A stretch of 64,000 nucleotides of DNA, from assembly GCA_900319235.1 (NCBI GenBank), contig ONNR01000011.1, positions 80,053 to 144,052 on the forward strand. The letters are read 5' to 3'. Each line of letters opens with the position of its first letter. The stretch's first letter is position 1. Source of the stretch: an uncultured Prevotellaceae bacterium. GTDB taxonomy: Bacteria > Bacteroidota > Bacteroidia > Bacteroidales > UBA3663. Below the pieces are notes generated by a model that saw only the letters and a list, made by a program, of their open reading frames with translations, was not told where the DNA came from and ran no database searches. Positions 29,911 through 36,155 of the stretch are shown one piece after another. The position numbers and the translations under genes were made by a program.

Positions 29911-30306
29911 CGTCTGCGTTCGCGGATGTACAATTTCACGCAGCAAATGGAGCGTCTACGTTCGCAGACGTACTATTTCACGCAGAAAATGGAGCTCCTA
30001 CGTTCGCAGACGTACTATTTCACGCAGAAAATGGAGTACCTACGTTCGCAGACGTACTATTTCACGCAGAAAATGGAGCACCTACGTTCGCAGACGTGCT
30101 ATTTCACGCAGAAAATGGAGCGCCTACGTTCGCAGACGTGCTATTTCACGCAGAAAATGGAGCGCCTACGTTCGCAGACGTACTATTTCACGCAGAAAAT
30201 GGAGCGCCTACGTTCGCAGACGTACTATTTCACGCAGAAAATGGAGCGCCAAGGTTCGTAGACGTACTATTTCACGCAGAAAATGGAGCGCCTACGTTCG
30301 CAGACA
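29911..30306 (+). repeat. Tandem array of nine and a half 42-bp repeats
   Basis: Nine units of exactly 42 bp begin at 29911 and every 42 nt to 30247, with a partial tenth from 30289. The core is TACGTTCGCAGACGTACTAT then TTCACGCAGAAAATGGAG. Most units differ by one to three bases, mostly at the unit start; unit 1 (29911) and unit 9 (30247) are the most divergent. No insertion or deletion has occurred. TACG and CGTA form small inverted arms around an 8-nt loop in each unit. All three plus-strand frames of the common unit are open and all three minus-strand frames contain stops. The plus frame from 29845 to 30261 would encode 138 residues made of 14-residue units (RSQTYYFTQKMERL). I do not assert that it is translated. 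The period equals four turns of B-DNA. Confidence 0.9.
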
Positions 30307-30371
30307 CTCCATTTCGGTTTGGGATAGTCGATTCTTTTCGTTTTTTCCTCTATTTCTGATGTTTAAAAACT

Positions 30372-30489
30372 GAAGGCGCAGCACACACGATGCCGCGTCT
30401 TCGGTTTTTGAGGATAGAGCGAGAAAGGACTGAGGTTTTATGTTTTGATGTGGGAAATGGTCAAGTTATATCGGGGCAAGACAGAATTA
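30372..30489. repeat. Left 118-bp direct repeat flanking the ATPase gene
   Basis: About 91 percent identical by eye to 32080-32196 in the same orientation. It begins with a hairpin (GAAGGCGCAGCA ... TGCCGCGTCTTC) followed by GGTTTTT, and includes GAAAGGACTGAGGTTTTATG. Confidence 0.8.
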
Positions 30490-30554
30490 ATCGACGTTGA
30501 AAATGCAAAATAAACAAGAAAAAGGGGTCAAAAACGTCAAAAAATCGTTTATAT

Positions 30555-30591
30555 CGAGCTTAGAACGAAAAAAAATCGGGTTCTAAGCTCG
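30555..30591 (+). promoter_or_regulatory. 12-bp perfect inverted repeat upstream of the ATPase promoter
   Basis: CGAGCTTAGAAC at 30555-30566 and GTTCTAAGCTCG at 30580-30591 are perfect complements with a 13-nt loop. The right arm covers the expected -33 position of the promoter at 30610-30617, so it is a candidate operator. Confidence 0.5.
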
Positions 30592-30609
30592 TTATAAACA
30601 AAAAATGCT

Positions 30610-30617
30610 TATCTTTG
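30610..30617 (+). promoter_or_regulatory. Promoter -7 box TATCTTTG for the ATPase gene
   Basis: TATCTTTG lies 25 nt before the start codon at 30643. There is no clear TTG at the -33 position, which is occupied by the inverted repeat. Confidence 0.55.
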
Positions 30618-30642
30618 TCGCCGGAAACAATACAATGAAACC

Positions 30643-32064
30643 ATGATAATAGGAAGAAAAAAAGAACAACAGGAATTGATACGGGCGTATCAGTCGGAGT
30701 ATTCTGAATTCGTAGCTGTAACAGGCAGAAGACGAATTGGAAAAACATTTCTCGTGCGAGAGGCATTCAATTATAAGTTCGCCTTCCAACATTCCGGATT
30801 AGCCAACCAAAACACACGAGCCCAGTTGAAGGAATTTCGGATATCGCTTATCAAATACGGTTTGACGAAATGCCGGGTTCCCAAAGATTGGTTTGACGCT
30901 TTTTTCTTGTTGTCTGAGTTGCTTGATAGGCAGAAGGAAGGAAAGAAGGTAGTATTCATCGACGAATTGCCGTGGATGGATTCTCCGCGCTCGAATTTCG
31001 TTTCAGCCATCGAACATTTTTGGAATGGTTACGCATCCGCACGCAAGGATGTGCTTCTCATCATCTGTGGATCCGCCACATCCTGGATCATCAACAATGT
31101 GTTCAAGAACCATGGAGGTCTTCACAATAGGGTGACTTATCGAATCAATCTCGCTCCCTTTACACTGTATGAATGTGAACAATATGCCCGAAGCCGACAA
31201 CTTGAAATGAGTCGTTATGACATATTGGAATGCTATATGGTGATGGGTGGAATACCATTCTATTGGTCATTGCTGGAACGAGGGAAGAGCGTAAGCCAGA
31301 ATATCGACTCACTGTTTTTCGCTCGAATGGGGAAGTTGCATCATGAATATGACGAGCTTTACAACTCTTTGTTCAAGAATTCACAGCCTTATATCAATGT
31401 CGTATCAACCCTTGGCACGAAAAGGATGGGAATGACCCGAGAGGAACTGATCGACGAAGGCGATAGTGTCAACAACGGCCAACTGACAAGGGTATTGGAA
31501 GATTTGGAGGCTTGCGGCTTTATTCGGAAATATAGCTTTCAAGGATCCAATCGATGCACAAGCGTTTTCCAATTAATCGACAACTTCACCTTATTCTATT
31601 ACAAGTTTCTCCATTCGCGGTCGGGTATAGATGAGCACTTCTGGAGTTTGAACACGAATACCCCGGTTCGTAATGCCTGGGAAGGGTTGGCATTCGAAAG
31701 GGTGTGCTTCGAACATATCAGCCAAATAAAGCAGGCTTTGGGAATAGCTGGCGTTTCCTCACAGGTTTACTCCTGGCGAGTGAAAGATGACCCCGTATTA
31801 GGGAATGGCGCTCAGGTTGATATGGTAATAGATCGTGCAGACAAGGTCATAAATCTCTGTGAGATGAAATTCTCCACCAGTGAATACGCCATCGAAAAGA
31901 CGGATGTTGACGATCAGAGGCACAAGGCAGAGCGTTTCAAGGAGTCGAAAAACAATCGCACGACCATTCATTTGACCCTCATAACTCCTTTTGGAGTGAA
32001 GCAAAACATTTATCAGTTCAGCGTTCAAAATGTAATCACCGCCGAAGATCTCTTCAAGGAATAG
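30643..32064 (+). CDS. ATPase_2 / DUF234 family ATP-binding protein with nuclease-like C-terminus
   Basis: 473 residues. The AAA-type ATPase has a Walker A in TGRRRIGKTF (K34, T35), a Walker B in VVFIDELPWMD (D107, E108) and a sensor-like IICGSATSWI segment. A winged-helix middle region (LIDEGDSVNNGQLTRVLEDLEACGFIRKY) leads to a C-terminal DUF234 domain with D393 and E407-M-K409 in VDMVIDR...INLCEMKFS, the layout of a PD-(D/E)XK nuclease site. This family is common in archaea and multicopy in Bacteroidales; its cellular role is not established. The gene lies alone between 118-bp direct repeats. Base composition is AT-richer than the polysaccharide loci, suggesting acquisition. Confidence 0.88.
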   Translation: MIIGRKKEQQELIRAYQSEYSEFVAVTGRRRIGKTFLVREAFNYKFAFQHSGLANQNTRAQLKEFRISLIKYGLTKCRVPKDWFDAFFLLSELLDRQKEGKKVVFIDELPWMDSPRSNFVSAIEHFWNGYASARKDVLLIICGSATSWIINNVFKNHGGLHNRVTYRINLAPFTLYECEQYARSRQLEMSRYDILECYMVMGGIPFYWSLLERGKSVSQNIDSLFFARMGKLHHEYDELYNSLFKNSQPYINVVSTLGTKRMGMTREELIDEGDSVNNGQLTRVLEDLEACGFIRKYSFQGSNRCTSVFQLIDNFTLFYYKFLHSRSGIDEHFWSLNTNTPVRNAWEGLAFERVCFEHISQIKQALGIAGVSSQVYSWRVKDDPVLGNGAQVDMVIDRADKVINLCEMKFSTSEYAIEKTDVDDQRHKAERFKESKNNRTTIHLTLITPFGVKQNIYQFSVQNVITAEDLFKE

Positions 32065-32079
32065 GTTTATAATCATGTC

Positions 32080-32196
32080 GAAGGCGCAGCACATACGATG
32101 CCGCGCCTTCGGTTTTGAAGATAGAGCGAGAAAGGACTGAGGTTTTATGTTTTGATGTGGAAATTGGTCAAGTTATTTTAGGGCAAGACAGTATTA
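32080..32196. repeat. Right copy of the direct repeat flanking the ATPase gene
   Basis: Second copy of the 118-bp repeat. Its hairpin GAAGGCGC ... GCGCCTTC plus GGTTTT, 16 nt after the ATPase stop, looks like a working terminator. Its far end supplies the TAA stop of the minus-strand gene at 32194. Confidence 0.8.
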
Positions 32197-32784
32197 GCTC
32201 CCATAACAACCATAAATGTTGCCACAAAACTCTGTTGTCCATCCGACAATAGTAGTTCCTGATTTCAACTTGCATTTCACTTTTACCCACTCTAATCCTT
32301 CATCTCCTGAAATATCTAATATGGGAACTTCTAAATCAGCAATTTCCTCATTTAATATGGTAATTGAGTGTGAGGAAACATCAGGTTGTTCGTAGATTTG
32401 TACAATCCGATCATTTGCTTCTTCGGGGAAGCGTGGCGAAGGTAGCAGATAGACTCCGCAATCTTCATAATTAATCCATCCTTTCAATATGCGCAGGTAA
32501 AATGAAGTGCGTATCTTTCCATAAAAACGTTTTTCACTTCTTGTAACCACTTCTATCTCAGACCACAATTCTTGAATACTATCATCTTCAATAACTGCAA
32601 TAATAGAATCTCCTTCGGGCAAAGAATAAATATTTACCTGATGATTGCCTGCTTTATAAAAGAACAAATCACCCATGAAATATTCACCCAAATTTACATT
32701 TGGGAAATACACTTTTTTATATTCTTCTGCATTAAGTATCTGCAGAGAAATAATCATCCAAATAATAATCAGTTTAATTTTCAT
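32194..32784 (-). CDS. Secreted SH3-like protein, candidate immunity protein for RHS tip 1
   Basis: 196 residues with an N-terminal signal peptide ending near LNA. The C-terminal half (DRIVQIYEQPDVSSHSITILNEE ... LEWVKVKCKLKSGTTIVGWT) has the pattern of a bacterial SH3 domain. Its ATG overlaps the stop of the upstream RHS tip by 4 nt (ATGA), so the two are translationally coupled. A periplasmic SH3-like protein is a sensible antidote to a toxin that acts on the cell wall, as the tip domain suggests. No named immunity family is recognised; the role is inferred from position, localisation and overlap. It is AT-rich compared with the surrounding polysaccharide loci. Confidence 0.7.
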   Translation of the reverse strand: MKIKLIIIWMIISLQILNAEEYKKVYFPNVNLGEYFMGDLFFYKAGNHQVNIYSLPEGDSIIAVIEDDSIQELWSEIEVVTRSEKRFYGKIRTSFYLRILKGWINYEDCGVYLLPSPRFPEEANDRIVQIYEQPDVSSHSITILNEEIADLEVPILDISGDEGLEWVKVKCKLKSGTTIVGWTTEFCGNIYGCYGS

Positions 32785-33971
32785 CGTCTTCTTAAAACTA
32801 AAGTAAAACCATTTTCCCCTATTTGATTTTTAAAATTATTCCATTGTCTAGAGTCAATTAGAATACATCCAGTAGAAACCTTGCCACCAGCCCAACCTTC
32901 TTTCCCAGTTTGATGAACTGCAATCCCGTTTTTCTGAGTTCGTGAAAAAGGTTTAGTATCTTTCAGTTTATTGTACCAAGCATAATTCCTGTCATCAATA
33001 CAATCAACAGGATCTTTAATTACAAAATGTTTTGGAATTTTACCACTTCCTCTCTTTTTCCTGTAAATAACACTATAATTTCCATCTTTGATTGCACCAT
33101 ACAAATCATAATTTGAACTCATTGTAAATGCAGTATATTCTGACGGACTTGTTTCATCTTCCTGATTGATATAAACTCTCGCTTTGGCATAGATAGAATT
33201 CTCTCCATCAATGATATCACCTTTCCCTAAGACTTCATTATAAGACCCCAAAATAGATACAACTCTTTCGCCCAAATAATCGCCAGAGATGTTATTTTTA
33301 TCCAGTTCTTCTTGGGAAGTATATTCTGTGTATCTAATAGAATAAACTTCGGTCATTACTCCATTAATTTCAATGCTATCGTTGTATCCATACCAATCCA
33401 TTCCATTATAATCTCCAAAATTAATTGGATTTCCCCCACAATAGGAATAAGGGCTGAACTGCGGAGTATTTTCAGCCAACGGGTCAATTCTGTCCCACGT
33501 CGGCATCATTGCGAAGTACTGCCGCGCATGGATGTCATAGTTGTCCAGTCCGAAGGTGCGGTCAAGTTCCTTGCCTTCGAACTTGTATTTCTGGAGGTTT
33601 TCATTCGTGCTGATATCACCAATCACACCACCATAGGGATAGTAATGCGTCACCTGTTCAACTGTACCATTCTTATTAACTACCATACGGTTATTGCCCA
33701 TATAGTCCTGAATGTAGTAGTGCCAGCCATCGACTGCGCCATTGATGCCGAATGAAGCGTATCCACCATCGAATATGTACATCGAGGGCTGACCGTTCTT
33801 CAGTATGAGATTGCCCACATAGTCGATGGAATCGGTTAGTGCCGTCGAACTTGCGGGCCGATGGATGGTGCGCAGCTTAGTACCATCGGCCGCATAGATG
33901 TATTCTATGCTGCTGTGGTCTTGTCTTGGCACAGCTTCGCAATGGCTTGTCACAGAGGAATGGCTTGCCAT
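32781..33971 (-). CDS. Orphan RHS tip 1 with L,D-transpeptidase-like C-terminal domain
   Basis: 396 residues from the ATG at 33971. The first 180 residues are RHS-repeat sequence ending in the RHS-associated core (YKFEGKELDRTFGLDNYDIHARQYF; DRIDPLAE; YCGGNPINF). The tip (about 185-396) is different from tip 2 and contains NGIAVHQTGKEGW and VSTGCILIDSRQWNNF, with H353 and C369 placed like the His and Cys of YkuD-type L,D-transpeptidases or DUF5675. That suggests action on peptidoglycan. There is no signal peptide and no long RHS shell, so this is a detached C-terminal cassette. A longer frame starting at 34037 would overlap the -7 box at 34015-34023 and is not used. Confidence 0.8.
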   Translation of the reverse strand: MASHSSVTSHCEAVPRQDHSSIEYIYAADGTKLRTIHRPASSTALTDSIDYVGNLILKNGQPSMYIFDGGYASFGINGAVDGWHYYIQDYMGNNRMVVNKNGTVEQVTHYYPYGGVIGDISTNENLQKYKFEGKELDRTFGLDNYDIHARQYFAMMPTWDRIDPLAENTPQFSPYSYCGGNPINFGDYNGMDWYGYNDSIEINGVMTEVYSIRYTEYTSQEELDKNNISGDYLGERVVSILGSYNEVLGKGDIIDGENSIYAKARVYINQEDETSPSEYTAFTMSSNYDLYGAIKDGNYSVIYRKKRGSGKIPKHFVIKDPVDCIDDRNYAWYNKLKDTKPFSRTQKNGIAVHQTGKEGWAGGKVSTGCILIDSRQWNNFKNQIGENGFTLVLRRR

Positions 33972-33974
33972 CTT
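33931..33974. repeat. 5' junction segment of RHS tip 1
   Basis: Begins CACAGCTTCGCAATGGCTTG on the plus strand and continues to GGCTTGCCATC. A related segment starts at 35879 (CACAGCTTCGCTATGCCATG ... TGGCTTTGCCAATGC) at the head of RHS tip 2. The RHS-coding sequence follows directly in both, but from different points of the RHS core. Confidence 0.55.
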
Positions 33975-34014
33975 TCCAGCATCGCAGACGGATCGGTTTG
34001 AATGGTTCTGCGGT

Positions 34015-34023
34015 GCAAATATA
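34015..34023 (-). promoter_or_regulatory. Promoter -7 box TATATTTGC for RHS tip 1
   Basis: Minus-strand TATATTTGC within TGCAAATATATGTATTATTT (plus strand), a 20-mer repeated exactly at the head of tip 2. It gives tip and immunity gene their own transcript. Confidence 0.5.
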
Positions 34024-34124
34024 TGTATTATTTTCATTCTGGCAAAGTTTTATACCAGTTTTTTCTTCGATTATATCTATGTATAAATCAGCAAAGTCCC
34101 CAAAAGCAAACTTTCTTGGTGATT

Positions 34125-34160
34125 CCAAAGGCGCTGCATCATTCGATGCAGCGCCTTTGG
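34125..34160. terminator. Strong hairpin behind the tip-2 immunity gene
   Basis: CCAAAGGCGCTGCATC and its exact complement form a 16-bp stem with the 4-nt loop ATTC. It begins directly after the TAA stop at 34162-34164 of the minus-strand gene. No T run follows, so it may protect mRNA ends or block the upstream transcript from tip 1. Confidence 0.6.
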
Positions 34161-34161
34161 G

Positions 34162-34899
34162 TTAAACGGATAGGGTGTGAAAGGACTGACTATTTCTATG
34201 CTCAATAATATTCAATAAGTAGTATAACATAATCCAAAAGATGAGTACAAGAATAAACGCGATTGTTTTACTATCAATAGCCTTTAAGAAGATTTTCATA
34301 TAGGTCAATAATCCACAATCAAAAACCGAAATACACCGAATTTCCACATTCTCTTTCGTATTCATAGAAGATAATCCTAATGCATAATCGACTTTTAATT
34401 GACCAGGTGCCCACCAATGAAGTGTGTCTGAATATGTTTTGTAATTGTCAATCCAATTTTCAGGTGTTAGATGAACATAAGTTACTAATGAAAATAATGT
34501 GTCAGTAGAAAAATATTCTTTTAAGTGTGCATCATAATGTACTTCTTTCATCTCATAAGAAAAAGATTCACTAGAAACTTGTTTTTTTATTGAATTGCAC
34601 TGATATGAAGCGGTGTCCTCGGGCCAATAGATGTAGTAATGGCCTTCTGTTTTTGCAATGTAGCAACAAAATTCATCCTTGGAATCATATCGCAAAATAG
34701 TATTAAGGCTATCTGTGTCTTCTCCAAGCAATAATGTTCTATTGTTTACGAAGCCACCATCCGCATATATATACAGATTATATTGTGGATAATAGTAAAG
34801 GTTCTTCCATAGCCCAAACACTATGAAAGCAACGATGACCCATATTATGATACAAGATAATGTCAGATATTTGACCAATTTGATGAAACAACTACTCAT
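34162..34899 (-). CDS. Two-helix membrane protein, candidate immunity protein for RHS tip 2
   Basis: 245 residues with a transmembrane helix near each end (about 10-31 and 211-233) and a hydrophilic middle of about 180 residues between them. Its ATG overlaps the stop of RHS tip 2 by 4 nt, the same ATGA arrangement as in module 1. Membrane-embedded immunity proteins are frequent partners of toxins that act at or cross the membrane. No family is recognised. The base composition is AT-rich. The last eight codons include the widespread motif complementary to GAAAGGACTGA. Confidence 0.65.
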   Translation of the reverse strand: MSSCFIKLVKYLTLSCIIIWVIVAFIVFGLWKNLYYYPQYNLYIYADGGFVNNRTLLLGEDTDSLNTILRYDSKDEFCCYIAKTEGHYYIYWPEDTASYQCNSIKKQVSSESFSYEMKEVHYDAHLKEYFSTDTLFSLVTYVHLTPENWIDNYKTYSDTLHWWAPGQLKVDYALGLSSMNTKENVEIRCISVFDCGLLTYMKIFLKAIDSKTIAFILVLIFWIMLYYLLNIIEHRNSQSFHTLSV

Positions 34900-35957
34900 A
34901 AGCCAAAAGATGTCTTTATGAACTGTTTAAATCCTTGCTTGTATCCCATCCACTGAGGTGCTCGAGATCCTATTGGTTCAATCCCTATCCTTCTATTTTG
35001 TTTGCAATCATACAAAGAAAATCCACAAAAAGTTATTATTGCAGACAATCCTTTCCTTCCTGCTTTATAACCGGCACCATAGTTTCCAATATCTCTTGCA
35101 GATGCCAAAGTCGTCTGATCTCCCATAAAAGACGCATGCATCCCCCTATAAGGATCTCCATTATTTTTGAAATCATATTCTTGCCCATTCTTCCCTTTCC
35201 CCATATATGTTAAAAGATTCTCATTATCATTTTGAATTTTTTCCATAAAAGAATTCGCTGAATCATCTGACAAATCAATGACAGATCCCTGCTCCCAAGA
35301 ATTTGAATCAGAATTATAGAATGACCACATTGTAGCAGATTGGCCTATAACTTGCCCTGTCCTTTCTAGTTTGCCATCATTATTCCACGCAACAACATAT
35401 ATGTTGCGGTCGTTGTCGTCAAGATTACCATCGACTACCATATAACGTGTACTATCAATCATAACAACTTGGGTACTGCATCCAGTTGGATCAATGAAAT
35501 TCACAGGATTTCCCTCACAATAAACGTAAGGACTGATTCCATAGTATTTTTCAGCCAACGGATCAATCCTGTCCCACATCGGCATCATGGCAAAATATTG
35601 CCGCGCATGAATATCATAATTGTCCAGTCCGAAGGTGCGGTCAAGCTCCTTGCCTTCGAACTTGTAGGCTTGCAGGCTCTCATTTGTGCTCATGTCGCCG
35701 ATTACGCCGCCGTAGGGATAGTAGTGCGTTACCTGCTCTATGGTTCCGTTCTTATTCACGACCATGCGATTATTGCCCATGTAGTCTTGGATGTAGTAGT
35801 GCCAGCCATCGACTGCACCATTGGCATCGAATGAGGCGAAGCCACCATCGAATAAGTACATCGAGGGCTGACCGTTCTTCACAGCTTCGCTATGCCATGA
35901 CACGACGGACTGGCTTTGCCAATGCTTTTTACTATGTCGGATAGCAGGCGAGTTCAT
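34896..35957 (-). CDS. Orphan RHS tip 2 with SARDxGN-type C-terminal domain
   Basis: 353 residues from the ATG at 35957. Residues 30-150 are RHS sequence almost the same as in tip 1 (HYYIQDYMGNNRMVVNKNG; YKFEGKELDRTFGLDNYDIH; DRIDPLAE), but the join to the leader lies about 45 residues further into the RHS core than in tip 1. The tip (about 153-353) shares nothing visible with tip 1. It carries DPYRGMHASF and TLASARDIGNYGAGYKAGRKGL, a pattern I have seen at the ends of Bacteroidales RHS proteins but cannot tie to an activity. The frame could start at a TTG at 35972, but that overlaps the -7 box. Toxin function is inferred from architecture and the coupled downstream gene. Confidence 0.78.
   Translation of the reverse strand: MNSPAIRHSKKHWQSQSVVSWHSEAVKNGQPSMYLFDGGFASFDANGAVDGWHYYIQDYMGNNRMVVNKNGTIEQVTHYYPYGGVIGDMSTNESLQAYKFEGKELDRTFGLDNYDIHARQYFAMMPMWDRIDPLAEKYYGISPYVYCEGNPVNFIDPTGCSTQVVMIDSTRYMVVDGNLDDNDRNIYVVAWNNDGKLERTGQVIGQSATMWSFYNSDSNSWEQGSVIDLSDDSANSFMEKIQNDNENLLTYMGKGKNGQEYDFKNNGDPYRGMHASFMGDQTTLASARDIGNYGAGYKAGRKGLSAIITFCGFSLYDCKQNRRIGIEPIGSRAPQWMGYKQGFKQFIKTSFGL
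35879..35925. repeat. 5' junction segment of RHS tip 2
   Basis: Begins CACAGCTTCGCTATGCCATG and runs to TGGCTTTGCCAATGC. It aligns with 33931-33974 at the head of tip 1, with several substitutions. Confidence 0.55.
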
Positions 35958-35968
35958 AGTATTTCGCT

Positions 35969-35977
35969 GCAAATATA
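35969..35977 (-). promoter_or_regulatory. Promoter -7 box TATATTTGC for RHS tip 2
   Basis: Minus-strand TATATTTGC within the same 20-mer (TGCAAATATATGTATTATTT on the plus strand) as at tip 1. The start codon at 35957 follows within 12 nt, so the mRNA would be nearly leaderless. Confidence 0.45.
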
Positions 35978-36155
35978 TGTATTATTTTTGTTTCTTCAAT
36001 CTAATTGGCCTGTTTTTTTCATTATTTTCTCGTCAAAAGTGCAAATTGTCTTCGCGAAATCGATTTCCAAATCCGTTGAAGAGAAAGGGCTGACGTTTTT
36101 CCTTGATTGCAGGACAGCCGAGCATATTATGGAAGGGTGTTTTATTCCATATTTT

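Noticed and set aside
29647..29946. Minus-strand frame of 99 codons across the small-RNA promoter
   Set aside because: No ribosome-binding site, no family, and it would cover a consensus promoter; treated as chance.
29911..30306. Tandem array as CRISPR
   Set aside because: Units are contiguous at 42 bp with no unique spacers, and no cas genes are in the window.
30372..32196. ATPase cassette as an insertion sequence
   Set aside because: The flanks are direct, not terminal inverted, repeats and no transposase or integrase is encoded.
33972..34128. N-terminal extension of RHS tip 1 upstream of 33971
   Set aside because: It would be translated from sequence containing the -7 box at 34015-34023, and the extension has no RHS similarity.
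32781..35957. The two RHS genes as a single frameshifted gene
   Set aside because: Each has a full RHS core, its own promoter and a coupled downstream gene; the two are parallel modules, not halves.
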